Assembly (NCBI RefSeq): GCF_013055795.1
Contig: NZ_JABETO010000036.1
Span: 1 to 58,572 of the forward strand
Direction: 5' to 3'
Length of the DNA: 58,572 bases
Source: Streptomyces sp. I05A-00742
GTDB taxonomy: Bacteria; Actinomycetota; Actinomycetes; Streptomycetales; Streptomycetaceae
Shown here: positions 26,247-35,223 of the stretch, one piece after another
How the letters are laid out: each line of letters opens with the position of its first letter
Position numbering within the stretch: the first letter of the stretch is position 1
Notes under the pieces: model-generated
Seen by the model: only the letters and a program-made list of their open reading frames with translations
Databases searched by the model: none
What the model was told of the DNA's origin: nothing
Made by a program: the position numbers and the translations under genes

Positions 26247-27743
26247 ATGGGGGAGATCTTGTTGCACGAACCGCTGCCACCGGTCGTCCCGGTTCCGCTC
26301 TCCACCCTGCTCGGCCTCCCCGACCTGGGCCTCCGGCAGGTCGCCGGGCCGGCCGCCGACACGCTCGTGCACGCCGTGCACACCAGCGAGATGGCCGACC
26401 CGGTGCCCTATCTCCTCGGCGGCGAGCTGCTGTTGAGCGCCGGCGTCGCCGCACCGGCGCGGGACGCGGACGCGTACTGGGACCGCTACGCCGCGCGGAC
26501 CGTCGAGGCGGGGGCGGCCGCGCTCGGCTTCGGCGTCGCGCCCGTGCACACCGCCGTCCCGCCCGGCCTCGCCGCGGCGTGCGAACGGCGCGGCCTGCGG
26601 CTCGTGGAGGTCCCCGAGCCGACGCCGTTCACCGCCGTGGCCCGCGCCATGGGGCGCACCGCCGCCGCCCTGCGCCACCAGGGGCTGCACCGGCTCGCGG
26701 AGGCCCAGCAGGCCCTGACCGCCGCCGCGGCCCGGCCGCACCCCGTGCCCGCCGTGCTCTCCCGGCTCGCCTCCCACCTCGGCGGCTGGACCGCCCTCTA
26801 CGCCCCCGACGGCACCGAGGCCCTGACGGCCGGGACCGCCCCGCCGCCCGCCGTCCGCGCCTCGCTCGCCCGGCTGGCCGGCCGGTTGCGGCCCGGACTG
26901 TCCTCCGCCGCCCGCACGGTGGACGGACTCCACCTGAGCGCCTACGGACTGGGCGGATCACGGCCCTCCGGCCCGGCGCGGGCCGCCCTCGGCCTGAGCG
27001 TCCCGCGCCGCGACCCGGCGGACACCGCCATCGCCGGCGTCGCCGTCGTCCTGCTCTCCCTGCTGACCGCCGACCGCCCGGCCGCCGACGCCGCCGGGCG
27101 CACGGCGGCGCTCGTCCGGCTGCTGCTGGGGGAGGACGCGGCCGGCGTGGCGGGGCTGCTGGGCGACGGCACCGGGCGGTGGACCGTCGTCCACGGGCGG
27201 CGCAGGGGCCGCGGAACCGAGGAGGCCGCCGGGCCGCTCGCCGCGGGCGCCCTCGCCGCCGGGCTGGGGACGGAGCTGATCGGCCTCGACGGGGACGGGC
27301 TCCGCGCGCTCGTGCCCGAGGGCACGGAGGTCCGGGCACAGCAGGGCTGGACGCTGGGCACGGCCGGGCCCGTCGACGCGGACCGCCTCGTGGAGGGGAG
27401 CGCCGACGCGGCGCGCGCCCTCCGCCGCGCGCTGGCGGAGCGCGTGCCGCTCGTCCGGCACCGGGCGGACGGCGGGGCCGGGCTGGCGTCCCTGGTGGAC
27501 GAGGAGGAGGCGCGGGCCCTGGCCCGGTCCGCGCTCGCGCCGCTGGAGGACCGCCCCGAACTGGTGGAGACGGTACGCACCTGGCTGTCCGTGCACGGGA
27601 GCTGGGACCGGTCGGCGACGGCGCTCGGCGTGCACCGCAACACCGTCCGGCAGCGCGTGGCCCGCGCGGCGGCGCTGCTCGACGCCGACCTCGGGGACGC
27701 GGACGTCCGGATGGAGCTGTGGTTCCTCCTCAAGCGGGTCTGA
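26247..27743 (+). CDS. PucR family transcriptional regulator
   Basis: 498-residue regulator. The N-terminal PucR domain includes TSEMADPVPYLLGGELLLSA, the middle is a GGDEF-like relic region, and the C-terminal PucR-type helix-turn-helix ends LGVHRNTVRQRVARAAALL...VRMELWFLLK. PucR proteins generally respond to a catabolic intermediate and activate adjacent genes; the divergent symporter and ThDP enzyme are the obvious targets. ATG 26247 has no clear RBS, while GGGGGAG 6 nt before the in-frame TTG 26262 fits that start better, so five residues may be superfluous. A close paralogue is encoded at 47433. Confidence 0.87.
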   Translation: MGEILLHEPLPPVVPVPLSTLLGLPDLGLRQVAGPAADTLVHAVHTSEMADPVPYLLGGELLLSAGVAAPARDADAYWDRYAARTVEAGAAALGFGVAPVHTAVPPGLAAACERRGLRLVEVPEPTPFTAVARAMGRTAAALRHQGLHRLAEAQQALTAAAARPHPVPAVLSRLASHLGGWTALYAPDGTEALTAGTAPPPAVRASLARLAGRLRPGLSSAARTVDGLHLSAYGLGGSRPSGPARAALGLSVPRRDPADTAIAGVAVVLLSLLTADRPAADAAGRTAALVRLLLGEDAAGVAGLLGDGTGRWTVVHGRRRGRGTEEAAGPLAAGALAAGLGTELIGLDGDGLRALVPEGTEVRAQQGWTLGTAGPVDADRLVEGSADAARALRRALAERVPLVRHRADGGAGLASLVDEEEARALARSALAPLEDRPELVETVRTWLSVHGSWDRSATALGVHRNTVRQRVARAAALLDADLGDADVRMELWFLLKRV

Positions 27744-27765
27744 AACGGGCCCGAAACGGGTCCGA

Positions 27766-27805
27766 ACGGCCCGCGCCCGCCGCCGATGTGGCGGGCGCGG
27801 GCCGT
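27766..27805. terminator. Bidirectional terminator
   Basis: Perfect 16-bp stem (27766-27781 with 27790-27805) and an 8-nt loop, between the converging PucR and aminotransferase genes. Its symmetry lets it act on both strands. Confidence 0.75.
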
Positions 27806-27821
27806 CGGCGGGCCGTGCGCG

Positions 27822-29201
27822 TCAGATCCGCGTCCACGCCTCCGTGAGGACGCCGCGGAGGATCTGCTCGATCTCGTCGAAGGTGTCCTGACCGGCGATC
27901 AGCGGCGGGGACAGCTGGACGACCGGGTCGCCGCGGTCGTCGGCCCGGCAGTAGAGGCCGTTCTCGAACAGCCCCTTGGACACGAAGCCGTAGAGCAGCC
28001 GCTCGCACTCCTCCGGCGTGAACGACTCCTTGGTGGCCTTGTCCTTCACCAGCTCGATGCCGTAGAAGAAGCCGTTGCCGCGCACATCGCCGACGATCGG
28101 CAGGTCGTGCAGTTTCGAGAGGGTGCCGAGGAAGGACGACTCGTTGTCCAGCACGTGCTGGTTGAGGCCCTCGCGCTCGAAGAGGTCGAGGTTGGCGAGG
28201 GCGACCGCCGCCGAGACGGGGTGGCCGCCGAAGGTGTAGCCGTGCAGGAAGGTGTTCTTCCCCTTGAAGAACGGCTCGGCGATCCGGTCGGAGATGACGG
28301 CCGCGCCGATGGGGGAGTAGCCCGACGTCATGCCCTTGGCGCAGGTGATGATGTCCGGGACGTAGCCGAACTTGTCGCACGCGAACATCGTCCCGAGCCG
28401 GCCGAACGCGCAGATGACCTCGTCCGAGACGAGCAGCACGTCGTACTGGTCGCAGATCTCGCGCACCCGCCGGAAGTACCCGGGCGGCGGCGGGAAGCAG
28501 CCGCCCGCGTTCTGCACCGGCTCCAGGAAGACGGCGGCGACGGTGTCCGGGCCCTCGAAGAGGATCTGCTGCTCGATCTGGTCGGCGGCCCAGCGGCCGA
28601 ACGCCTCCGGGTCGTCGCCGTGGACGGGCGCCCGGTAGAAGTTGGTGTTGGGCACCTTGCGGGCGCCGGGGACCAGGGGTTCGAACGGGGCCTTGAGAGC
28701 GGGGAGTCCGGTGATGGACAGAGCGCCCTGCGGGGTGCCGTGGTACGCGACGGCCCGGGAGATCACCTTGTACTTGGTGTGGTTGCCGGTGAGCTTGTGG
28801 TACTGCTTGGCCAGCTTCCACGCAGTCTCGACGGCCTCGCCGCCGCCCGTGGTGAAGAAGACCTTGTTGAGGTCCCCGGGCGCGTAGTGGGCCAGCCGCT
28901 CGGCCAGTTCGACCGCCTTGGGGTGCGCGTAGCTCCACACCGGGAAGAAGGCCAGCTCCTGCGCCTGCTTGTGGGCGGCCTCCGCCAGCTCGGCGCGGCC
29001 GTGCCCCGCCTGGACCACGAACAGCCCGGCGAGCCCGTCGAGGTAGCGCTTGCCCCGGTCGTCGTAGATGTATGTGCCCTCGCCGCGCACGATGGTGGGC
29101 ACGGGGGCGTTCTCGTACGACGACATGCGGGTGAAGTGCATCCACAGGTGGTCGTACGCCGTCTGGGAATGGTCCTTGCTCACGGCTATCGGGTTCCCCA
29201 T
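27822..29201 (-). CDS. Class III aminotransferase (putative putrescine/polyamine-type)
   Basis: 459-residue PLP enzyme of the omega-aminotransferase type. The Schiff-base lysine is Lys289 in TCAKGMTSGYSP, the pyridine-binding Asp is Asp260 in VSDEVICAFGR, and the substrate-side block is TTGGGEAVETAWKLAKQYH. Such enzymes transfer the terminal amino group of putrescine, GABA or beta-alanine to pyruvate or 2-oxoglutarate. The Lrp gene overlaps it by 16 nt and an aminobutyraldehyde-type dehydrogenase is divergent, which favours putrescine to 4-aminobutanal. I recall the equivalent S. coelicolor gene being assigned to polyamine use; the specificity here is inference. Confidence 0.85.
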   Translation of the reverse strand: MGNPIAVSKDHSQTAYDHLWMHFTRMSSYENAPVPTIVRGEGTYIYDDRGKRYLDGLAGLFVVQAGHGRAELAEAAHKQAQELAFFPVWSYAHPKAVELAERLAHYAPGDLNKVFFTTGGGEAVETAWKLAKQYHKLTGNHTKYKVISRAVAYHGTPQGALSITGLPALKAPFEPLVPGARKVPNTNFYRAPVHGDDPEAFGRWAADQIEQQILFEGPDTVAAVFLEPVQNAGGCFPPPPGYFRRVREICDQYDVLLVSDEVICAFGRLGTMFACDKFGYVPDIITCAKGMTSGYSPIGAAVISDRIAEPFFKGKNTFLHGYTFGGHPVSAAVALANLDLFEREGLNQHVLDNESSFLGTLSKLHDLPIVGDVRGNGFFYGIELVKDKATKESFTPEECERLLYGFVSKGLFENGLYCRADDRGDPVVQLSPPLIAGQDTFDEIEQILRGVLTEAWTRI

Positions 29202-29689
29202 GTATAGGTCTGTTTGCGGAGCTTGAGGTAGACGAAGCTCTCCGTGGAGCGCACACCGGGCAGGGTGCGGATCCGCTTGTTGATCACGTCGAGGAGGTGG
29301 TCGTCGTCCTCGCAGACGATCTCGATGAGCAGGTCGAACGAGCCCGCCGTCACCACGACGTACTCCACCTCGTCCATCGCGGTCAGGGCGTCGGCGACCG
29401 GATCGAGGTCCCCGTCGACGTTGATGCCCACCATCGCCTGCCGCCGGAAGCCCACGGTGAGCGGGTCGGTGACGGCGACGATCTGCATCACGCCCTGGTC
29501 CAGCAGCTTCTGCACGCGCTGCCGGACGGCCGCCTCCGACAGCCCCACGGCCTTGCCGATCGCCGCGTAGGGCCGGCGCCCGTCCTCCTGGAGCTGTTCG
29601 ATGATCGCCAGGGAGACGGCGTCGAGGGGCGGGGCGCTGTCGGCGCCCTTCGGGTCTGCGCTACGGGTGGCCACGGATCCACTCTGCAT
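29186..29689 (-). CDS. Lrp/AsnC family regulator
   Basis: 167-residue feast/famine regulator. The N-terminal helix-turn-helix (about 25-70: AIIEQLQEDGRRPYAAIGKA, then LSEAAVRQRVQKLL) is joined to a RAM ligand-binding domain (about 80-160) with VVVTAGSFDLLIEIVCEDDD. ATG 29689 has GGAG 5 nt upstream; a TTG at 29710 is less likely. It overlaps the aminotransferase gene and diverges from the aldehyde dehydrogenase, so it probably controls both across the 165-bp spacer, which carries two direct repeats. The S. coelicolor counterpart is, I believe, a polyamine regulator. Confidence 0.9.
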   Translation of the reverse strand: MQSGSVATRSADPKGADSAPPLDAVSLAIIEQLQEDGRRPYAAIGKAVGLSEAAVRQRVQKLLDQGVMQIVAVTDPLTVGFRRQAMVGINVDGDLDPVADALTAMDEVEYVVVTAGSFDLLIEIVCEDDDHLLDVINKRIRTLPGVRSTESFVYLKLRKQTYTWGTR

Positions 29690-29724
29690 GAGGACTCCGC
29701 TGTATGACAAGCTTCGGGCGATGA

Positions 29725-29768
29725 AATCCGTTGTGTAAGGTGCCCTGAATAACTGATTCCGTTGTGCC
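29725..29768. promoter_or_regulatory. Direct repeats in the Lrp / aldehyde dehydrogenase spacer
   Basis: TCCGTTGTG occurs at 29727-29735 and 29758-29766, starts 31 bp apart (about three helical turns), the spacing expected for an oligomeric Lrp-type protein. The second copy sits in the longer GATTCCGTTGTG, which recurs as GATTCCGTCGTG at 37171 upstream of potA. Candidate operator. Confidence 0.4.
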
Positions 29769-29854
29769 TGACCGTTGGGTATATCGAAAGCGTGGCCCTC
29801 CTGGCTAGGCTGGGCGTCTCACCCGTCGGACATCTCACAGGAGAGGTGCACACC

Positions 29855-31306
29855 GTGACCACCGAGCCGCGCCGTTTGCGTAACTACATCAACGGGGAGT
29901 TCCGGGACGCCGCGGACGGGCGGACCACCGAGGTGGTCAATCCGGCCACGGGCGAGGCGTACGCCACCGCCCCGCTCTCCGGGGCCGCCGACGTGGACGC
30001 CGCGATGGCCGCCGCCGAGGCCGCCTTCCCCGCGTGGCGCGACCTCGTCCCGGCCGAGCGCCAGAAGGCCCTGCTCAAGATCGCCGACGCGATCGAGGCA
30101 CGCGCCGAGGACCTGATCGCCGCCGAGTCGGAGAACACCGGCAAGCCGCTGGCCCTCACCCGCAGCGAAGAGGTCCCGCCGATGGTGGACCAGATCCGCT
30201 TCTTCGCGGGCGCCGCCCGGCTGCTGGAGGGCCGCTCGGCCGGCGAGTACATGGAGGGCATGACCTCCATCATCCGGCGCGAGCCGGTGGGCGTCTGCGC
30301 CCAGGTCGCCCCCTGGAACTACCCGATGATGATGGCCGTCTGGAAGTTCGCCCCGGCGCTCGCCGCGGGCAACACCGTCGTCCTCAAGCCCTCCGACACC
30401 ACCCCCGCCTCCACGGTCCTGCTCGCCGAGATCATCGGCGGGGTGCTGGAGGAGCTGGGTCACCCCAAGGGCGTCTTCAACGTCGTCTGCGGCGACCGCG
30501 ACACCGGCCGGCTGATGGTCGAGCACCCGGTGCCCGCCATGGCCTCGGTCACCGGCTCCGTCCGCGCCGGCCAGCAGGTCGCCGAGTCGGCGGCCAAGGA
30601 CGTCAAGCGCGTCCACCTGGAGCTCGGCGGCAAGGCGCCCGTCGTCGTCTTCGAGGACGCCGACCTGGCCAAGGCCGTCGAGGACATCGCCGTCGCCGGC
30701 TACTTCAACGCCGGCCAGGACTGTACGGCCGCCACCCGTGTGCTCGTCCACGAGTCCGTCCACGACGAGTTCGTCACCGCGCTCGCCAAGGCCGCGGCCG
30801 ACACGAAGACCGGGCAGCCGGACGACGAGGACGTCCTCTACGGCCCGCTCAACAACGCCAACCAGCTGAAGCAGGTGGCCGGCTTCATCGACCGCCTCCC
30901 CGCCCACGCCAAGGTCGAGGCCGGCGGCCACCGGGTCGGCGACAAGGGCTACTTCTACGCCCCGACCGTCGTCTCCGGCCTTCAGCAGGACGACGAGATC
31001 ATCCAGAACGAGGTCTTCGGCCCGGTCATCACCGTCCAGTCCTTCACGGACGAGGACCAGGCCGTCGCCCACGCCAACGGCGTCGAGTACGCCCTGGCCT
31101 CGTCGGTGTGGACGAAGGACCACGCGCGCGCCATGCGGATGTCCAAGAAGCTCGACTTCGGCTGCGTGTGGATCAACACCCACATCCCGCTGGTCGCCGA
31201 GATGCCGCACGGCGGCTTCAAGAAGTCCGGCTACGGGAAGGACCTGTCGGCGTACGGGTTCGAGGACTACACGCGGATCAAGCACGTGATGACGTCGCTG
31301 GGCTGA
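29855..31306 (+). CDS. Gamma-aminobutyraldehyde-type dehydrogenase
   Basis: 483-residue NAD(P)-dependent aldehyde dehydrogenase. The catalytic cysteine is Cys290 in NAGQDC, the general base Glu256 in LELGGK, and the nucleotide-binding region includes APWNYPMMMAVWK. GQDC with an ANGVEYAL-type C-terminal half is common in 4-aminobutanal and betaine aldehyde dehydrogenases. Together with the divergent aminotransferase it would turn 4-aminobutanal into GABA, later handled by GabT. GTG 29855 is chosen because the AGGAGAGG RBS ends 8 nt before it. A strong hairpin follows the stop. Confidence 0.88.
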   Translation: MTTEPRRLRNYINGEFRDAADGRTTEVVNPATGEAYATAPLSGAADVDAAMAAAEAAFPAWRDLVPAERQKALLKIADAIEARAEDLIAAESENTGKPLALTRSEEVPPMVDQIRFFAGAARLLEGRSAGEYMEGMTSIIRREPVGVCAQVAPWNYPMMMAVWKFAPALAAGNTVVLKPSDTTPASTVLLAEIIGGVLEELGHPKGVFNVVCGDRDTGRLMVEHPVPAMASVTGSVRAGQQVAESAAKDVKRVHLELGGKAPVVVFEDADLAKAVEDIAVAGYFNAGQDCTAATRVLVHESVHDEFVTALAKAAADTKTGQPDDEDVLYGPLNNANQLKQVAGFIDRLPAHAKVEAGGHRVGDKGYFYAPTVVSGLQQDDEIIQNEVFGPVITVQSFTDEDQAVAHANGVEYALASSVWTKDHARAMRMSKKLDFGCVWINTHIPLVAEMPHGGFKKSGYGKDLSAYGFEDYTRIKHVMTSLG

Positions 31307-31319
31307 TCTCCGCGCACGA

Positions 31320-31358
31320 CGCGGGTTCCGGGACAGGCCGTGTCCCGGGCCCGCGTTT
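31320..31358 (+). terminator. Terminator after aldehyde dehydrogenase
   Basis: Stem of 31320-31335 with 31341-31355 (outer CGCGGG/CCCGCG and inner CCGGGACA/TGTCCCGG around a small internal bulge), loop GGCCG, followed by TTTATCGTTT. A good rho-independent terminator. Confidence 0.8.
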
Positions 31359-31413
31359 ATCGTTTAACCGTGCGGCTGCGCGTATGTACGCGCGGGAGGG
31401 GAGGAGCGGCACG

Positions 31414-31998
31414 ATGACAGTCGAACTGACGGACAGGATCGCCGTGACCGACAACAATGGGTTCAGCCTGGATGATCTGTTCGACCAGCTGGAGCCGGTC
31501 CCCGAGGGATACAGGGCCGAGGTCATTCGGGGGGTCGTCCACATGTCGCCGCAGCGTTACACGCACTGGAACGTCATCCGGAGGGTGTTGCGCCAGCTGG
31601 AGGATCACTTCGGTGAGGACGCCCATATCGCCTCCGATGTGCGTATTGACTTCCCTGGGTATATGAACGGGTTCTGCCCCGATCTCGCGAAGATCGCCGA
31701 TGAGGCGACGCCCAACGGCAAGGGAAGGTTCTCTCCCTCCGACGTGGAACTCGTCGTAGAGGTCATTTCTCAAGGGACCGCGGTCAACGATTACGGACCC
31801 AAGAAGCAGACGTACGCCGAGGCGGACGTACCCGTCTACGTGATCGTCGACCCGTACGCCGCGCAGTGCCACGTATTCACCTCCCCGAAGGCCGACGCCT
31901 ACCGGAGCGAGGTCACTGTCGACTTCGGCGACCCGATCGACCTCACCTGCACTCCGCTCGGCCTGACGATCTCCACCGACAAGTTCCCCCGCGACTGA
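31414..31998 (+). CDS. Uma2 family (DUF820) PD-(D/E)xK nuclease-like protein
   Basis: 194-residue protein of the Uma2 family, common in streptomycetes and cyanobacteria, with a predicted restriction-endonuclease-like fold. Landmarks are SPQRYTHWNVIRRVLRQLE, CPDLAKIADE with the acidic PD, VELVVEVIS with the E-x-I/S strand, and KKQTYAEADVPVYVIVDP. Codon choice is slightly less GC-biased than neighbours (several ATT, CGT, GAT), hinting at separate origin. The RBS GGAGGGGAGGAG is strong. The function of the family is unknown and it has no visible link to the polyamine genes around it. Confidence 0.85.
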   Translation: MTVELTDRIAVTDNNGFSLDDLFDQLEPVPEGYRAEVIRGVVHMSPQRYTHWNVIRRVLRQLEDHFGEDAHIASDVRIDFPGYMNGFCPDLAKIADEATPNGKGRFSPSDVELVVEVISQGTAVNDYGPKKQTYAEADVPVYVIVDPYAAQCHVFTSPKADAYRSEVTVDFGDPIDLTCTPLGLTISTDKFPRD

Positions 31999-32113
31999 CC
32001 CGCCCCCGGCGGCTCCCGTATCATCGACGGCCCGGCACAGCGTCGGGTGGCACCGGTGGCTCCCGGACACCCCGTCCCTTGTCCGTGAAGATCCGCTCCA
32101 CCATCCTGCCGTC

Positions 32114-33301
32114 ATGCGAGAGAAGCCCGTGAAGCCCCTGTCCCGCCGCTCCCTGCTGCGCGCGACGGTCGCCGGTGCGGGTGCCGCGGCGCTCGCCGGA
32201 TGCGGAGTCCCGGCCGCCTACATCGCCCCCGGCGACCGCGCCGCGAAGGATCGTTCCGCCACCGAGAAGCGCCTGGTCTTCGCCAACTGGCCGCTGTACA
32301 TCGACACGGACGAGAAGAACCCGCGCCGCCGGCCCACGCTGGAGGCGTTCGAGAAGCGCAGCGGTGTCTCGGTGAAGTACACCGAGGAGATCAACGACAA
32401 CGACGAGTTCTTCGGGAAGATCAGCCCGGCCCTGATGAACCATCAGGACACCGGACGCGACCTGATCGTCGTCAGCGACTGGATGTGCGCGCGCTACGTC
32501 CGCCTCGGCTGGGTCCAGGAGATGGACCGGGCCGCGCAGCCGAACGTCGCCCGCCACCTCGACCCGCTGCTGGCTGAGCCGTCGTTCGACCCCGGCCGCA
32601 AGCACTCCGTCCCCTGGCAGTCCGGGATCACCGGCATCGCCTACCACCGCAAGAAGCTGGGCCGCGAGATCCGCAGCACCGCCGAGCTGTGGAAGGACGA
32701 CCTGCGCGGCCGGGTCACCCTGCTGGCGGGGATGGACGAGGCGTTCTCGCTGCTGATGCAGGGCAACGGGGCCGACGTCACCCGCTGGACCGCCGACGAC
32801 TTCCACACCATGACGGACCAGCTGCGCCGCCTGGTCGCCGAGCGGCACATCCGCCGGTTCACCGGGAACGACTACATCAAGGAGCTGTCCTCCGGCGATG
32901 TGCTGGCCTGCCAGGCGTACTCCGGGGACATCATCCAGCTCCAGGCCGACAATCCGGACATCGCGTTCGTGGTGCCGGAGGAGGGCGCGGAGCTCTGGGC
33001 CGAGAGCCTGATGATCCCCGACCTGGCCCGGCACAAGGCGAGCGCCGAACGGCTCGTCGACCACTACTACCGGCCCGAGGTGGCGGCGGAGCTGGCGGCG
33101 TCGGTCAACTACGTGTGCCCGGTGCCGGCCGCGCGGGACGTGCTGGCCTCGTCCGGGGAGAAGGACGTCGCCGAGCTGGCGGAGAACCCGCTGATCTTCC
33201 CGACGGACGACATGCGGAAGCGGCTGGCGACGGCGCGCGACATGACGGCGAAGGAGCGGCCGGGGTTCGCGAAGGAGTGGAACGAGATCGTGGGGCTGTA
33301 G
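32114..33301 (+). CDS. potD: Polyamine ABC transporter substrate-binding lipoprotein (PotD-like)
   Basis: 395-residue extracellular binding protein. The signal peptide has a twin-arginine motif (SRRSLLRATVAG) and ends in the lipobox LAGC, so it looks like a Tat-exported lipoprotein. The mature part has PotD/PotF features: LVFANWPLYIDTDEKN near the start and QAYSGDIIQLQADNPDIAFV in the second lobe. Spermidine, putrescine or a related amine is the likely ligand. Its membrane and ATPase partners lie about 4 kb downstream, split off by unrelated genes. ATG 32114 lacks an RBS; GTG 32129, preceded by GAGAGAAG, may be used instead. Confidence 0.88.
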   Translation: MREKPVKPLSRRSLLRATVAGAGAAALAGCGVPAAYIAPGDRAAKDRSATEKRLVFANWPLYIDTDEKNPRRRPTLEAFEKRSGVSVKYTEEINDNDEFFGKISPALMNHQDTGRDLIVVSDWMCARYVRLGWVQEMDRAAQPNVARHLDPLLAEPSFDPGRKHSVPWQSGITGIAYHRKKLGREIRSTAELWKDDLRGRVTLLAGMDEAFSLLMQGNGADVTRWTADDFHTMTDQLRRLVAERHIRRFTGNDYIKELSSGDVLACQAYSGDIIQLQADNPDIAFVVPEEGAELWAESLMIPDLARHKASAERLVDHYYRPEVAAELAASVNYVCPVPAARDVLASSGEKDVAELAENPLIFPTDDMRKRLATARDMTAKERPGFAKEWNEIVGL

Positions 33302-33344
33302 CACCTTTCAGACCCCCCCGGGCTCCCGGACCCCCGCCGTTCCG

Positions 33345-34034
33345 CTACGCGTTGACCAGCGCCCGGAGCGTTCCCACCCGGTTCGTCGTGATCGAGTCGA
33401 CGCCCGCGGCCAGCAGGCGGCGCATGGTGCGCCGGGTGTCGGCGGTCCAGGCGGAGACGAGGAAGCCGTCCGCGTGGTGCCGGGCGACGAGTTCCGGACC
33501 GACCAGTCCGAAGCGGTAGTTGAGCCAGTGCGGGCGGACCGAGGCGAGCAGGGCCGGGCGGGGCGGGGTCAGGGTGGTCCGGGTGAGGGCGATCTCCGCG
33601 TCGGGGTCGGCCCGGCGGACCTCCTGCATGGCGGCGGTGCCGCCGCAGTAGTAGACGTGCCCGGCAGCGCCCGCCGCGTGGACCTCGGCGACGGCGGTGG
33701 CCGCCGCCGAGGGGTCCGGGAGGTCGATGAACAGCCGTCCCGGGCCCTCCTCCGCCAGGGCCTCCCGGAGCGTCGGCACCCCGCCGCCGGTCAGTTCGCG
33801 CAGTTCGTCGGCGGTCACCGAGGCGAGGGCGCGGTCGTGGCCCCACAACCGCCGCAGGGTGGCGTCGTGCAGGAGGACGGGCACCCCGTCGCGGGTGAGC
33901 CGGACGTCGATCTCGACCGCCTCCGCTCCGGCCCGCCGGGCCGAGCGGAGGGAGGGCAGGGTGTTCTCGCGGTGGACGTACGGGTCGCCGCGGTGGGCGA
34001 CGGCGTGGCAGGCGGCGCGGCTGGTGATCGGCAT
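33345..34034 (-). CDS. Glycerophosphodiester phosphodiesterase family protein
   Basis: 229-residue TIM-barrel enzyme. The catalytic set is present: AHRGDPYVHRENTLPS with the first His and Glu, then EIDVRLTRDGVPVLLHD with the metal-binding Glu/Asp and second His. It would hydrolyse glycerophosphodiesters to glycerol-3-phosphate and an alcohol. No signal peptide is seen, so cytoplasmic. CACAAT lies 6 nt before the ATG with no Shine-Dalgarno, so the message may be leaderless. It follows the deaminase gene by 59 bp on the same strand. Confidence 0.85.
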   Translation of the reverse strand: MPITSRAACHAVAHRGDPYVHRENTLPSLRSARRAGAEAVEIDVRLTRDGVPVLLHDATLRRLWGHDRALASVTADELRELTGGGVPTLREALAEEGPGRLFIDLPDPSAAATAVAEVHAAGAAGHVYYCGGTAAMQEVRRADPDAEIALTRTTLTPPRPALLASVRPHWLNYRFGLVGPELVARHHADGFLVSAWTADTRRTMRRLLAAGVDSITTNRVGTLRALVNA

Positions 34035-34093
34035 CCGCCCATTGTGGCCGGAAGCCGGGGGCGGCGCGGGCGGCACCGCCCGCGCGCCCGGGC

Positions 34094-35116
34094 TCAGCCT
34101 GCGTGGCTCGCCGTGTACGCGTCGATCTCGGCGGCGAGTTTCGCCTTGCCCGCGGCGTCCAGGAACGACGCCTCGACGGCGTTCTTGGCCAGGTCCGCGA
34201 CGCCCCGGGCGTCGAGCTCCAGCAGCCGGGCGGCGACGGCGTACTCGTTGTTGAGGTCGGTGCCGAACATGGGCGGGTCGTCGCTGTTGATGGTGACCAG
34301 CACGCCCGCGGCGACCATCTCCCTGACCGGGTGGCGGTCGATGTCGGTCACGGCCCGGGTCGCCAGGTTGGAGGTCGGGCAGACCTCCAGCGGGATCCGG
34401 TGCTCGGCCAGGTGGGCCAGCAGCCGGGGGTCCTGGGTGGCGCTGGTGCCGTGGCCGATGCGTTCCGCGCGCAGCGCGGTCAGGGCGTCCCAGATCGTCT
34501 GCGGGCCCGTGGTCTCGCCGGCGTGCGGGACACTGCGCAGCCCGGCGGCGACGGCCCGGTCGAAGTACGGCTTGAACTGCGGGCGGGGGACGCCGATCTC
34601 GGGCCCGCCGAGGCCGAACGAGACGAGGCCGTCGGGCCGCAGGTCGCAGGCGATCCGGGCGGTCTCCTCGGCCGCCTCCAGACCGGCCTCGCCGGGGATG
34701 TCGAAGCACCAGCGCAGCACCACGCCCAGCTCGGACTCGGCCGCCTTGCGGGCGTCCTCGATCGCCTCGACGAAGGCCACGTCCGGGATGCCGCGGCGGA
34801 CCGAGCTGAAGGGCGTGACGGTCAGCTCCGCGTAGCGGATGTTCTGCCGGGCCATGTCCCGCGCGACCTCGTAGGTCAGCAGCCGGATGTCCTCCGCGTC
34901 GCGGATGAGGTCGACGACGGAGAGGTAGACCTCGATGAAGTGGGCGAAGTCGCGGAAGGTGAAGAAGTCGGCCAGTGCCTCGGGGTCGGTGGGCACGGGG
35001 GAGTCCGGGTGCCGGGCGGCCAGTTGGGCGACGATGCGCGGGGAGGCGGAACCGACGTGGTGCACATGGAGCTCGGCCTTGGGCAGTCCGGCGATGAACG
35101 GGGCGAGCGCTGACAT
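34094..35116 (-). CDS. mqnX: Adenosine deaminase family; probable 6-aminodeoxyfutalosine deaminase
   Basis: 340-residue zinc-dependent deaminase. Zinc and catalytic motifs are KAELHVHHVGS (HxH), VPHAGETTG, ERIGHGTSA, EVCPTSN and NSDDPPMFG. The HHVGS in place of the LDGS/LEGS of true adenosine deaminases marks a different subgroup. I recall the Streptomyces orthologues at this locus (SCO5662, SAV2595) being 6-aminodeoxyfutalosine deaminases of the futalosine menaquinone pathway, so that function is preferred over purine salvage. GGAGG stands 5 nt before ATG 35116. A substrate test would decide; sequence alone does not. Confidence 0.78.
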   Translation of the reverse strand: MSALAPFIAGLPKAELHVHHVGSASPRIVAQLAARHPDSPVPTDPEALADFFTFRDFAHFIEVYLSVVDLIRDAEDIRLLTYEVARDMARQNIRYAELTVTPFSSVRRGIPDVAFVEAIEDARKAAESELGVVLRWCFDIPGEAGLEAAEETARIACDLRPDGLVSFGLGGPEIGVPRPQFKPYFDRAVAAGLRSVPHAGETTGPQTIWDALTALRAERIGHGTSATQDPRLLAHLAEHRIPLEVCPTSNLATRAVTDIDRHPVREMVAAGVLVTINSDDPPMFGTDLNNEYAVAARLLELDARGVADLAKNAVEASFLDAAGKAKLAAEIDAYTASHAG

Positions 35117-35223
35117 GTGGGCCTCCAAAGCCTGTTCGGTCGGCGGGTGCCGATCATCGTATGCGGGGGGCATCGGCGGCCTGGCGGGAGGCCGTAGCAT
35201 GGCGGGAGAAGCAGGGAGGGTCA

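Noticed and set aside
31414..31998. Uma2 protein as part of a defence island
   Set aside because: It stands alone among metabolic genes with no restriction, toxin or abortive-infection neighbour; lone Uma2 genes are common in streptomycetes.
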